In this document: positions 1 through 8,316 of the stretch, one piece after another | Numbering within the stretch: position 1 is the first letter of the stretch | How the letters are laid out: the number at the start of each line of letters is the position of its first letter | NCBI GenBank assembly: GCA_944380605.1 | Contig: CALWIA010000003.1 | Span: forward strand, 62,001 to 126,000 | DNA: 64,000 nt | Source: an uncultured Lachnospiraceae bacterium | Lineage (GTDB): Bacteria > Bacillota > Clostridia > Lachnospirales > Lachnospiraceae | Reading direction: 5' to 3' | The notes under the pieces: generated by a model | Told to the model about the DNA's origin: nothing | The model's database searches: none | Seen by the model: the letters and a program-made list of their open reading frames with translations, nothing else | Made by a program: the position numbers and the translations under genes

Positions 1-896
1 TCGCCCAGCACCGTTTTTACCTGGCCGAACAGGATGTTATCCACCACGCTGACGCTGTTGTAGACGCCGCTGCTGACCACAATGGGCACCACGGTAAAAA
101 ACAGAATGCCGGTAATGGTTCCGTAGCTTTCCACGGCGCCGCCCTTTTCCCGGCGGATCTGCCGCCGCAGGGACGGCCGGTATTTCAGCATCAGGAACAA
201 AAACAGCAAAAGCGCCGTCAGTGCACCGGCTCCCGTTCCCAGTGCGCCTCCCGCCGCGCCGAACGCGTAGGAATACCCTTCCGCTCCGTACACCAGGTTG
301 GAAACCGTCCCCAGGTCAAACAGGGACTTGGCCGCCAGCAGGCTGACCACCGCGTTGACCACCTGTTCAAAGATCTGGGATGCCGCCGTAGGAACCATAG
401 TGGAATGTCCCTGAAAGAATCCCCGCAGCACGCCCAGATAGGCCATAATCCAAATGGTAGGCGCCAGCACCCGCAGCGCGTAGGCGCTCAGCGGCATGCG
501 GATCACCTGCCCGGCGAAAAAGTCCGCGCCGAACCACAGCACGGCAAACCCGGCGGCGCCGGCGGCCGTGGCATAAAACAGAGAGGCCCGCAGGATGCGG
601 ACCATGTTCCGGTACTGTCCTTTCGCCAGCCGGGCGGACACCATCTTGGATACGGCCACCGGCAGGCTGTAGGAAGAAAGAATCAGCAGAATGGCGTAAA
701 TGTTGTATGCCGCGCTGTAGTACCCGTTCCCCTCATCTCCAATAAAGTTGGCCAGGGGAATCCGGTAAAACATGCCGATCAGCCGGACCAGGATCCCTGC
801 CAGCGCCAGGATGCTGCCCTGCACAATAAAGTTGGAGGGCTCTCTTGCCGCCGTTTCCCTTCCCCTGCTCCGTGGTTTTCTAGTCGTTCTTTCCAT
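1..896 (-). CDS. SpoVB/MurJ-like polysaccharide or lipid-carrier flippase (partial, C-terminus cut by window edge)
   Basis: About 298 residues of a polytopic membrane protein are visible. A basic N-terminus leads to a segment with the RLIGMFYRIPLANFIG pattern, which is typical of the polysaccharide transporter (MVF/PST) family containing SpoVB and the lipid II flippase MurJ. Several hydrophobic helices alternate with short basic loops. The likely role is flipping a lipid-linked sugar across the membrane, perhaps for spore cortex or capsule; the substrate cannot be read from sequence. The ATG at 896 overlaps the 3' end of the DUF3048 gene by 17 bases, which implies translational coupling at the end of the yqfC-yqfD-phoH-ybeY cluster. 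The C-terminal part lies outside the window. Confidence 0.8.
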   Translation of the reverse strand, partial: MERTTRKPRSRGRETAAREPSNFIVQGSILALAGILVRLIGMFYRIPLANFIGDEGNGYYSAAYNIYAILLILSSYSLPVAVSKMVSARLAKGQYRNMVRILRASLFYATAAGAAGFAVLWFGADFFAGQVIRMPLSAYALRVLAPTIWIMAYLGVLRGFFQGHSTMVPTAASQIFEQVVNAVVSLLAAKSLFDLGTVSNLVYGAEGYSYAFGAAGGALGTGAGALTALLLFLFLMLKYRPSLRRQIRREKGGAVESYGTITGILFFTVVPIVVSSGVYNSVSVVDNILFGQVKTVLG

Positions 897-2016
897 GAAT
901 TTCTGTCTCCTGGAAATCCGCCGTGGGAATGATGCAGACCCAGGTCTTTCCCTGATTCAGCGTAATCTCCTCATTTTCTGTATTATAATACCGGGTGACA
1001 CCCAGTTCTCCGTCCTTGGTCCAGGTCACGGGAACGGCCCGCCCGTTGGTGATGTAATACCCGTACTGGCTGGTATGTACATCGATATCCAGATACGGCG
1101 TGGTGGAGTAATGTCCCACCGGGCAGTACTGGAACAGAATGTTTTTCACGGCGATGGGACCCTCGTCCCCGTTGTGGGGCCCGCCGTACTGATAGCGATA
1201 GTACAGGCCATCGTCCTCATTGTATTCAAAATACGCCTGATTCATGGCATAGCCCGGCACCACCCGCCAGGCGTCCAGCCCGTTTTCCAGCATGATCTGG
1301 TCCCCGTTTCTGGCAAACCGGTAGTGTCCGGAATAGTCCTCGTCATAGCTCTGGGAATATCCCAGTTTTTCTATGGTGCTCTGCAGGCGGCCGGCGGAGG
1401 CATAGGCGTTGTGAGGCGCCTTTTTGTCCGAAGAGCGGAAAAATCCGCCGCCTCCGGTGCCCTCGATGCCGTTGACGTTGTCCACATATTTCAGATACGG
1501 CTTGGCAAAGGTGCTCTGGCCGTAATGCACATAGATGGCGTCAAATTCTCTGGCAAAATACACGTAATAGGTGCGGCAGCTGCGCACGGAACCGATCCGT
1601 TCCAGGTCGTCATAGTCCTCGATAATGGCCATAAACCGGTTCATATCGCCTTCCACCGGCGCTTCGTACACCACTCCGGCCCGGTTGATGCCGTACTGGG
1701 GCTGCGCCGCCCGGTCATTGCTCATCATCACCGCTATGGGCCTGCGGTCTCCCTGGGACACGTCCACCATTTCTCCGGTCAGATAGCTTTTGATTCTGCC
1801 ATCCACCGCGATCCGCTCTTCCGGTTCCGTCTCCTCTTCCGGTTCGGCCTCTGTCTCCGGCACTGCCGCCGTCGTCAGCGTCACCGACTCCCGGCTTTCC
1901 GTCTCCGCCGGAGAAGTGGCGCCCGCTTCCACATACGTCTTTCCACACCCGGTCAGCACCGCCGCCAGGCACAGCCAGACCGCCGCCAGACGGCACAGGC
2001 GCCGCGGGCCCCTCAT
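880..2016 (-). CDS. DUF3048 (YerB-like) lipoprotein
   Basis: 378 residues. The N-terminus is a lipoprotein signal ending in lipobox LTGC (Cys24), so the protein should be anchored outside the cell. An acidic Thr/Glu-rich linker (about 34-68) precedes a domain with the family pattern RPIAVMMSND, then YGINRAGVVYEAPVEG and RIGSVRSCRTYYV, as in DUF3048/YerB proteins of Bacillus and Clostridia. The biochemical role of the family is unknown to me; a wall- or spore-associated role is only a guess from context. The start at 2016 overlaps the ybeY stop by four bases, and its own stop lies inside the flippase start, so the three are probably co-translated. Confidence 0.85.
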   Translation of the reverse strand: MRGPRRLCRLAAVWLCLAAVLTGCGKTYVEAGATSPAETESRESVTLTTAAVPETEAEPEEETEPEERIAVDGRIKSYLTGEMVDVSQGDRRPIAVMMSNDRAAQPQYGINRAGVVYEAPVEGDMNRFMAIIEDYDDLERIGSVRSCRTYYVYFAREFDAIYVHYGQSTFAKPYLKYVDNVNGIEGTGGGGFFRSSDKKAPHNAYASAGRLQSTIEKLGYSQSYDEDYSGHYRFARNGDQIMLENGLDAWRVVPGYAMNQAYFEYNEDDGLYYRYQYGGPHNGDEGPIAVKNILFQYCPVGHYSTTPYLDIDVHTSQYGYYITNGRAVPVTWTKDGELGVTRYYNTENEEITLNQGKTWVCIIPTADFQETEIHGKND

Positions 2017-2510
2017 CGGACGTACCCCCGGCTTTCCAGAATCTCCCGCTGCCGCCGTTCCATATCCAGGCGTTCATCCTCCTCCATGTGATCGTATCCG
2101 CACAGATGGAGCATGCTGTGGGCCACCAGAAACGCCAGTTCCCGGGTGATGGAATGGCCGTACTTCTCCGCCTGTTCTTGGGCCCGGTCCACGGAAATCA
2201 TAATATCCCCCAGCATCAGTTCTCCGGTTTCCGGATTGAAGCAGTCGGCGTACATATCCTCCACATGGTCAAAGTCCGATGGCGTTTCGTACTCCAGCAT
2301 GGGAAAGGAGAGCACGTCCGTAGGCCGGTCCACCTGCCGGTACTCCCGGTTCACCTGCCAGATCTCCTCGTCTCCCGTCAGAACCACATTGACCTCTGCC
2401 TCGTAAGGACAGCCCTCATAAGCCAGCGCCGCCTCCGCCACATCCCGGATAATCTCCTCATACGGGATCTCCAGTTGCTTTTCCGCCTCATATTCGATAT
2501 TTACCGTCAT
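2013..2510 (-). CDS. ybeY: Endoribonuclease YbeY
   Basis: 165 residues, normal family length. The zinc-binding signature is read as HSMLHLCGYDH at residues 131-141, matching the H-x3-H-x5-H pattern of YbeY/UPF0054 metalloproteins. RPTDVLSFPM around 62-71 is the other hallmark stretch. YbeY acts in 16S rRNA 3' maturation and late ribosome quality control. It follows phoH after 15 bases, the usual phoH-ybeY pairing in Firmicutes, and overlaps the next gene by four bases. Confidence 0.95.
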   Translation of the reverse strand: MTVNIEYEAEKQLEIPYEEIIRDVAEAALAYEGCPYEAEVNVVLTGDEEIWQVNREYRQVDRPTDVLSFPMLEYETPSDFDHVEDMYADCFNPETGELMLGDIMISVDRAQEQAEKYGHSITRELAFLVAHSMLHLCGYDHMEEDERLDMERRQREILESRGYVR

Positions 2511-2525
2511 AGGTACTTCCCCTTT

Positions 2526-3524
2526 TTATCTTTCCCGTCTTCTGCGCTCCTTCGGCTTCGGCACCTTGGCCTTTGCCTCGTAATCGTCATAGGCCTGCAC
2601 GATCTTCTGCACCAGCGGATGCCGCACCACGTCGCTGCTGGTCAGATAGCAGAATCCGATGCCTTCCACCTTTTTCAGCACCCGCACCGCCACATCCAGT
2701 CCGGATACCGCTCCCGACGGCAGATCCTTCTGGGTCTGGTCGCCGGTCACAATGACCTTGGAGCCGAAGCCGATCCGGGTCAGGAACATCTTCATCTGCG
2801 CCGGCGTGGTGTTCTGGGCTTCGTCCAGAATGATATAGGCGTTGTCCAGCGTCCGTCCCCGCATATACGCCAGCGGCGCCACCTCGATCAGCCCTTTTTC
2901 CGCGTTGTGCAGATAGGATTCCGCTCCCATGATCTGATAAAGGGCGTCGTACAGCGGCCGCAGGTACGGGTCGATTTTGCTCTGCAGATCTCCCGGCAGA
3001 AACCCCAGCTTTTCTCCGGCTTCTATGGCCGGCCGGGTCAGGATGATCCGGCCCACCTCGCCGTCCTTGAAGGCCTGGATGGCCATAGCCATGGCCAGAT
3101 AGGTTTTTCCGGTGCCCGCCGGCCCCATGCCGAAGACGATCATCTTCTTCCGGATTTCATCCACATAATGCTTCTGTCCCACGGTTTTGGGCTTTACCGG
3201 CTTGCCGTTTATGGTCCGGCAGATAATGTCCCGGTCGATCTCCAGAATCTGGTGGTCATTTTCCGAAAAAGACAGCGACAGCGCGTAGTCCACGTTCTGC
3301 TGGGTAATGGCGGTGCCCCGTCTGGACAGTTCCAGCAGGTTGCTGAACACGCTTTTGGCCTTCCGTATCATATCCTCCGGCCCGATGATTTTCAGGCTTC
3401 CATCCCGGAAAATCATGGTCACGTGAAGGGTGCGCTCCATCTTCTTCAGATACTCGTCAAACTGTCCGCAGACATTCTGCTGATGCTCCGCGGGAATATC
3501 AATGATTGTCTCAATTACGCTCAT
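2526..3524 (-). CDS. phoH: PhoH family P-loop ATPase
   Basis: 332 residues. Walker A is GPAGTGKT at 134-141 and Walker B is read as IILDEAQN about 100 residues later, followed by the RIGFGSKVIVTGD sensor-like segment. The N-terminal about 110 residues resemble the KH-like part of PhoH-like proteins, and the basic tail ends in KERRRRER. PhoH proteins are cytoplasmic ATPases thought to work with YbeY in RNA metabolism; the exact reaction is unsettled. The start at 3524 overlaps the yqfD stop by four bases. Confidence 0.93.
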   Translation of the reverse strand: MSVIETIIDIPAEHQQNVCGQFDEYLKKMERTLHVTMIFRDGSLKIIGPEDMIRKAKSVFSNLLELSRRGTAITQQNVDYALSLSFSENDHQILEIDRDIICRTINGKPVKPKTVGQKHYVDEIRKKMIVFGMGPAGTGKTYLAMAMAIQAFKDGEVGRIILTRPAIEAGEKLGFLPGDLQSKIDPYLRPLYDALYQIMGAESYLHNAEKGLIEVAPLAYMRGRTLDNAYIILDEAQNTTPAQMKMFLTRIGFGSKVIVTGDQTQKDLPSGAVSGLDVAVRVLKKVEGIGFCYLTSSDVVRHPLVQKIVQAYDDYEAKAKVPKPKERRRRER

Positions 3525-4762
3525 TCGGTTTTTTCTTCGTCTCCTTGCCGCGCGCGCTCCCCGGATTCCGGCTGCACCGGCCGGGAAAAGCCGATCTGCT
3601 GAATTCCGGACGCCTCCGCGCAGATTTCATATTGGTATCCATTCTCTAGTATTTTAACATTATTTTCAATAATTTGTACCCCTTTTTCCATCAAATTTTC
3701 CAGATACCGCCGCTGAACATCTTCCGCCGCCTCCTGGACCTCTTCCTGGGTATAGGGCCGCTCATACACGGAGCAGGATTCTCCTTCCACCCATCCGACC
3801 CGCACCGGCAGGTAAAAATCCTCTCCCAGGCAAAGCTGCACGTCCTCGGTCTGCCAGATCCAGTCCTCGCCTTCCGAAAAGGGAAACAGAAAACGAAAGG
3901 CCAGAGAACCGATTTGAAGCTGCACGCCCCGCCGTTTCTTCCCGGTTCTGACGGTTACGCGGCGCAGCGGCGGCAGGGACTGCCGGCAGAAATAGGCGGT
4001 CTGGGCGTATACATCCGCGTCGGCCCGGACATACACCTCCTCCACGGTTTCCCCCGCGTCGTCCGTAAGGGTCAGTTTCGAAGACACAAGCACCTGCCCC
4101 TCTTCCACCGAATCTCCGGCCTTCACCAGGGCTCTGCCCTGCCGCACCACCAGAGACGTAATGACGCCCGGCCGGGAAGCCGCCACATCGCAGGGCGTCT
4201 CATCCGGCTCGGGAATCCGGGAAACCGCTTCGCTTTCTTTTATCTTAACCAGAAGCCGGGTGCCGGATACCCCGGCGGAAACCCAGGCGATTCCAGGAAA
4301 ATCGCTGCGCAGGTTTTCTTCCAGTTCTTCGCAGGAAATCCGGCTTTTTCTCATGCCGCAGAAAATGCCATGCTCCCGCAGATACCGCAGCAGCGTATCG
4401 CTGCTGTAATGCGCATTTCCCTCAAAGGTAATATTCCAGAGAAACAGCGAAAGCCCGTACAGAAGCAGGAAAAAGAACGCCGTTCCCAGAAGCAGGCCTT
4501 TCCGCTTCCGGTTTCTGTACAGCCAGAAGGGCAGCCCATTTTTCTGGCGGATCCGCAGACGCACGCCGGCTTTTTTCGCCAGCGGCGCAGCCTGATAAAA
4601 AGCCGGAAGAGCCATCAGGCAGACGGCTCCGTCTTCCTCCGGCTTCACGTTCCAGAGTTCCAGCCCGTGAAACCCGCAGAGGGTCAGAAACCGTTCCGTC
4701 CCGGCTCCCTGAATCTGCACCTGCAGACTTCCTTCGGTTTTATGTTTCAGATGACGCCCCAT
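3521..4762 (-). CDS. yqfD: Sporulation protein YqfD
   Basis: 413 residues, matching YqfD length. A cytoplasmic part of about 88 residues is followed by a single membrane helix at about 90-109 (LLLGTAFFFLLLYGLSLFLW) and a large external domain containing RPGVITSLVVRQGRALVKAGD, the characteristic YqfD stretch. In Bacillus and Clostridium yqfC-yqfD form a sigma-E-controlled operon expressed in the mother cell and needed for normal spore envelope assembly. Here the gene directly follows yqfC, and a sigma-E-like promoter is seen before yqfC. The shared operon with phoH and ybeY is also common in Firmicutes. Confidence 0.92.
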   Translation of the reverse strand: MGRHLKHKTEGSLQVQIQGAGTERFLTLCGFHGLELWNVKPEEDGAVCLMALPAFYQAAPLAKKAGVRLRIRQKNGLPFWLYRNRKRKGLLLGTAFFFLLLYGLSLFLWNITFEGNAHYSSDTLLRYLREHGIFCGMRKSRISCEELEENLRSDFPGIAWVSAGVSGTRLLVKIKESEAVSRIPEPDETPCDVAASRPGVITSLVVRQGRALVKAGDSVEEGQVLVSSKLTLTDDAGETVEEVYVRADADVYAQTAYFCRQSLPPLRRVTVRTGKKRRGVQLQIGSLAFRFLFPFSEGEDWIWQTEDVQLCLGEDFYLPVRVGWVEGESCSVYERPYTQEEVQEAAEDVQRRYLENLMEKGVQIIENNVKILENGYQYEICAEASGIQQIGFSRPVQPESGERARQGDEEKTE

Positions 4763-4779
4763 CGCCCAGCCCCCGGCCT

Positions 4780-5049
4780 TCAGCTTTCCATGGAAACGGC
4801 CCGGATCTGTCCGGAAATCCGCATGTCGTCCCGAGTGTAGTAGTCAATCCGCAGGCGGCGGCCTGTGACGCGGATCCGGCAGGTCTTGGCCTGCAGCCGG
4901 ATTTCTTCTTCCTGGAAGCTGACGATTCCGCGGCAGTTTTCCAGATAGACCGATTCCCGTCCCGTAATGGTCACCACCGGCTCTCCCGGCAGGACATCCC
5001 TGGGAATCCCCAGGAATGCCGTCCCGCTGTTTTTCCAGTTTTCCGGCAT
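4780..5049 (-). CDS. yqfC: Sporulation protein YqfC (YabP/YqfC family)
   Basis: 89 residues from the ATG at 5049. The family core is seen as LPGEPVVTITGRESVYLENC then GIVSFQEEEIRLQ and GRRLRIDYYTRDDMRISG. A longer reading frame from GTG at 5079 exists, but the ATG has a Shine-Dalgarno GGGAG six bases upstream, gives the usual family length of about 90, and lies downstream of the predicted sigma-E start point. The role is spore envelope formation in the mother cell together with YqfD. It lies 17 bases before yqfD. Confidence 0.88.
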   Translation of the reverse strand: MPENWKNSGTAFLGIPRDVLPGEPVVTITGRESVYLENCRGIVSFQEEEIRLQAKTCRIRVTGRRLRIDYYTRDDMRISGQIRAVSMES

Positions 5050-5080
5050 GGTCCGCTCCCGGATCGCCCCGTTTTCCACC

Positions 5081-5109
5081 AGTATATGCCCGTGCAGCCG
5101 GTTTTATTT
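5081..5109 (-). promoter_or_regulatory. Sigma-E-like promoter of yqfC-yqfD
   Basis: On the minus strand, -35 AAATAAA (5103-5109) and -10 CATATACT (5081-5088) are separated by 14 bases, close to the Bacillus sigma-E form (KMATATT, 14-15 bases, CATACANT). It sits between the rpsU terminator and yqfC, where a sporulation-specific start is expected. Confidence 0.45.
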
Positions 5110-5134
5110 CCCCGGAACTCCACTTTGAAAACGC

Positions 5135-5162
5135 AAAAATCCCCGGCACACGGCCGGGGACT
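5135..5162 (-). terminator. Rho-independent terminator of rpsU
   Basis: Eight-pair stem TCCCCGGC/GCCGGGGA (5140-5147 with 5153-5160), five-base loop, followed on the minus strand by a run of T. It lies 12 bases after the rpsU stop codon and separates rpsU from yqfC. Confidence 0.85.
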
Positions 5163-5174
5163 TTCCCTGCTTCC

Positions 5175-5351
5175 TTAATTGAACTTACGCTTTCTCGCAG
5201 CCTCAGACTTTTTCTTCCGTCTGACGCTGGGCTTCTCGTAATGCTCTCTCTTGCGAATCTCCTGCTGAATACCAGCCTTCGCGCAGTTTCTTTTGAATCT
5301 GCGTAAAGCGCTGTCCAGTGATTCATTATCTTTAACGATCACGTTTGACAT
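5175..5351 (-). CDS. rpsU: 30S ribosomal protein S21
   Basis: 58 residues beginning [20 protein letters not shown] and ending in a Lys/Arg-rich tail ([15 protein letters not shown]), the normal size and sequence of bS21. It is a component of the small ribosomal subunit near the anti-Shine-Dalgarno region. The ATG at 5351 is preceded by a GGAGGGAGG-type ribosome binding site. The gene has its own strong promoter and terminator, so it is mainly monocistronic, between alaS and yqfC. Confidence 0.97.
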   Translation of the reverse strand: MSNVIVKDNESLDSALRRFKRNCAKAGIQQEIRKREHYEKPSVRRKKKSEAARKRKFN

Positions 5352-5427
5352 AGCTCACACCTAACCTCCCTCCAGTTGTGTATTGTGCATAATACAACTG
5401 TTTGGGTATTTTTATAGCACTGAAATG

Positions 5428-5455
5428 ATTATAGCATAAAATTGTCATTCGTCAA
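5428..5455 (-). promoter_or_regulatory. Sigma-A promoter of rpsU
   Basis: Minus-strand -35 TTGACG (5450-5455) and -10 TATAAT (5428-5433), spacer 16. It lies about 76 bases upstream of the rpsU start and just after the alaS stop codon. Confidence 0.75.
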
Positions 5456-5501
5456 CTGATTTTTTCAGCGTTTTCCATTTTTTTGTGAAAACCGCCGTTT
5501 C

Positions 5502-8144
5502 TTACGCTCCCAGCTGCTCTTTGATGACTTCCGAGGCCTTGGCCAGGGCCGCTTCTACGCCGGCCGGATTCTTGCCTCCGGCCTGCGCCATAGCGGGCCG
5601 GCCGCCGCCGCCGCCGCCCACCAGTCCAGCAATGGCTTTAATCAGGTTGCCGGCATGAGCGCCTTTCTTCACCGCGTCTTCCGCAGCCGACGCCATCAGA
5701 TTGACTTTTCCATCCTGTACGGAAGCAATCACCACAATGCCGCCGCCCAGCTTTTCCTTCAGCTGGTCGCCCAGAGTCCGCAGGCCGTTCATATCCACAT
5801 CCGCCACCTGAACCGTCAGGAATTTCACGCCGGCCGCTTCCTGCACCTGGTTCATCACATCGCCCATGGCGCTGCCTGCCAGCTTGTTTTTCAGTTTTTC
5901 ATTTTCCGAGTGCAGCGCCTTGATCTCGTCCAGCATGGCGCCGATCTTTTCTGCCAGTCCCGCCGGCGTGCTCTTGGCCGTCCGGGCCGCCTCCAGCAGC
6001 TGCTCCTCCGCCTGGCGGTAGTGCTCCATCAGTCCGTCTCCCGTCAGCGCCTCGATTCTGCGGACGCCGGCGGCGATGCCGGTCTCCGAAAGAATCTTAA
6101 AGGCTCCAATGGTACTGGTATTGGATACGTGGGTACCGCCGCACAGCTCGATGGAGAAATCGCCCATCTTGACGACCCGCACCCGGTCGCCGTACTTTTC
6201 GCCGAACAATGCCATGGCGCCGGACTTTTTAGCGTCTTCCAGGCTCATCTCTTCCGTAACAACCGGCAGGGCCGCCCGGATTTCCTGGTTGACCAGTTCC
6301 TCCGTCTTGCGGATCTCTTCCGGCGTCATGGCAGAGAAATGAGTAAAGTCAAACCGCAGCCGGCCGCCGTCCACATAGGAACCGGCCTGCTCCACGTGGT
6401 CTCCCAGAACCGTGCGCAGCGCTTTCTGCAGCAGGTGGGTGGCGCTGTGGTTTTTGCAGGTATCCTGGCGGTTCTTGCCGCAGACCGTCAGGGTTACGGT
6501 GTCGCCCTTCTGGAACATGCCGCGGGTCATCACCCCTACATGGCCGATCTTGCCGCCCTGCAGATGAATGGTGTCCTTTACCTCAAACGCGCCATGTTCG
6601 TTTTCAATCACGCCCACGTCGGCCTGCTGGCCGCCCATGGTGCCGTAAAATGGCGTTTCGTCGGTGAGAATGGTGCCGGTCTGTCCATCGGTCAGCGCTT
6701 CCACCAGCTCGCTTTCCGTAGTCAGCACAGAGATTCTGGAATCGCAGGACAGGCGGTCGTAGCCCACAAACCGGGAGGTGATTTCCGCGGGAATGGACTG
6801 GTATACCGTCACGTCGGCTCCCATGTAGTTGGTGGTCTTTCTGGCGGCTCTGGCCTTCTCCCGCTGCTCTTTCATAGCGGCCTGGAAGCCGTCCTCGTCT
6901 ACGGAGAAATTCTTTTCCGTCAGGATTTCCAGCGTCAGGTCCAGGGGGAATCCGTAGGTATCGTAAAGTTTGAACGCGTCGGCGCCGGACAGCACCGTGG
7001 AGCCCTCCGCCACCATCTTCTGTTCCATCTCTGCCAGAATCTCCAGGCCCTGGTCGATGGTCCGGTTGAACTTGTCTTCTTCCTCTGCCAGCACCTTCAG
7101 GATCATGGCCTGCTTTTCTTCCAGCTCCGGATAGCCGTCCTTGGACAGGCGGATCACCGTCTTGCTCAGCTCCGGCATAAAGCCTCCCGGAATCCCCAGG
7201 ATCCGGCCGTGGCGGGCAGCCCGGCGCAGCAGGCGGCGCAGCACATAGCCCCGTCCTTCATTGGAGGGCATAATGCCGTCGGAAATCATAAAGGTACAGG
7301 ATTTTACATGGTCGGCAATGATCCGCAGGGAAACGTCCTTCTTCTCATCCGCCAGGTATTCCGTATGGGCCATGGCGCATACCTCATCCAGCAGCGCCTT
7401 GTTGGTGTCCACCGTAAACAGGGAATCCACGTCCTGCACCACTACGGCCAGACGCTCCAGTCCCATGCCGGTATCGATGTTTTTCTGTTTCAGTTCCGTA
7501 TAGTTTCCGTGGCCGTCGTTTTCAAACTGGGTAAAGACGTTGTTCCACACCTCGATATAGCGGTCGCAGTCGCAGCCAACGGTACAGTCCGGCTTTCCGC
7601 AGCCGTACTTTTCTCCCCGGTCATAGTAGATCTCGGAACAGGGGCCGCAGGGGCCTGCGCCGTGCTCCCAGAAGTTGTCTTCTTTGCCGAAGCGGAAGAT
7701 CCGCTCTTTGGGGATACCGATTTCCTCGTTCCAGATGCGGAAGGCTTCGTCGTCGTCCAGATATACCGACGGGTACAGGCGGTCGGGATCCAGTCCCACC
7801 ACTTCCGTCAGGAACTCCCAGGACCAGTGAATGGCCTCGGTTTTAAAATAATCGCCAAATGAAAAGTTGCCCAGCATCTCGAAAAAGGTGCCGTGGCGGG
7901 CGGTCTTTCCGATGTTCTCAATATCGCCGGTGCGGATGCACTTCTGGCAGGTGGTCACCCGTCTTCTGGGCGGGATCTCCTGGCCGGTAAAATAGGGCTT
8001 TAAAGGCGCCATGCCTGAATTGATCAGCAGAAGGCTGTTGTCATTGTGAGGAACCAGGGAAAAGCTTTTCAGCGCCAGATGTCCCTTGCTCTCAAAAAAC
8101 TCCAGAAACATTCTTCTGAGTTCGTTTACACCGTATTTCTTCAA
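5502..8144 (-). CDS. alaS: Alanyl-tRNA synthetase
   Basis: 880 residues, full length. It charges tRNA-Ala with alanine in the cytoplasm. The class II core is seen from the N-terminus (FFESKGH, NSGMAPLKPYFTG, RHGTFFEMLGNFSFGDYFK), then the editing domain with the zinc ligands HSATHLLQ and CGGTHVSNT, and the C-Ala domain ending in a Gly-rich GGGGGGRPAMAQAGG stretch. The start is TTG at 8144, with GGAGG eight bases upstream; no in-frame ATG fits better. The gene is monocistronic from its own promoter. The upstream region of about 100 bases is too short for a T-box, which is often present before synthetase genes in Firmicutes. Confidence 0.98.
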   Translation of the reverse strand: MKKYGVNELRRMFLEFFESKGHLALKSFSLVPHNDNSLLLINSGMAPLKPYFTGQEIPPRRRVTTCQKCIRTGDIENIGKTARHGTFFEMLGNFSFGDYFKTEAIHWSWEFLTEVVGLDPDRLYPSVYLDDDEAFRIWNEEIGIPKERIFRFGKEDNFWEHGAGPCGPCSEIYYDRGEKYGCGKPDCTVGCDCDRYIEVWNNVFTQFENDGHGNYTELKQKNIDTGMGLERLAVVVQDVDSLFTVDTNKALLDEVCAMAHTEYLADEKKDVSLRIIADHVKSCTFMISDGIMPSNEGRGYVLRRLLRRAARHGRILGIPGGFMPELSKTVIRLSKDGYPELEEKQAMILKVLAEEEDKFNRTIDQGLEILAEMEQKMVAEGSTVLSGADAFKLYDTYGFPLDLTLEILTEKNFSVDEDGFQAAMKEQREKARAARKTTNYMGADVTVYQSIPAEITSRFVGYDRLSCDSRISVLTTESELVEALTDGQTGTILTDETPFYGTMGGQQADVGVIENEHGAFEVKDTIHLQGGKIGHVGVMTRGMFQKGDTVTLTVCGKNRQDTCKNHSATHLLQKALRTVLGDHVEQAGSYVDGGRLRFDFTHFSAMTPEEIRKTEELVNQEIRAALPVVTEEMSLEDAKKSGAMALFGEKYGDRVRVVKMGDFSIELCGGTHVSNTSTIGAFKILSETGIAAGVRRIEALTGDGLMEHYRQAEEQLLEAARTAKSTPAGLAEKIGAMLDEIKALHSENEKLKNKLAGSAMGDVMNQVQEAAGVKFLTVQVADVDMNGLRTLGDQLKEKLGGGIVVIASVQDGKVNLMASAAEDAVKKGAHAGNLIKAIAGLVGGGGGGRPAMAQAGGKNPAGVEAALAKASEVIKEQLGA

Positions 8145-8200
8145 CTTCTTTTCCTCCGAATCTCTTGATCTGTTGTTTTTTTCTTAACACAATCGACTTT

Positions 8201-8229
8201 ATCCTATCACATACCCCTTCTTTTATCAA
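8201..8229 (-). promoter_or_regulatory. Sigma-A promoter of alaS
   Basis: Minus-strand -35 TTGATA (8224-8229) and -10 TAGGAT (8201-8206) with a 17-base spacer, about 57 bases before the alaS TTG start. Confidence 0.65.
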
Positions 8230-8253
8230 GAGAGAATTGTATTGGCCAACACA

Positions 8254-8288
8254 TAAAACAGGCAGTCCCCCGACGGGTCCTGCCTGTT
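8254..8288 (-). terminator. Terminator downstream of the LprI-like gene
   Basis: Minus-strand AACAGGCAG and CTGCCTGTT pair around a G/C-rich loop and are followed by TTTTATG. It lies between the LprI-like gene and the alaS promoter and would stop transcription from the former. Confidence 0.75.
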
Positions 8289-8316
8289 CTGCATTCTTCT
8301 TTTGCCGCGTCCGCGC

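Noticed and set aside
5655..7862. Long open frame on the plus strand across alaS
   Set aside because: It lies wholly opposite alaS, is rich in His, Gln and Arg as expected from the reverse of a G/C-rich coding strand, and has no ribosome site or family motif.
8145..8253. T-box riboswitch before alaS
   Set aside because: The leader after the promoter is under 60 bases and has no T-box sequence or terminator pair.
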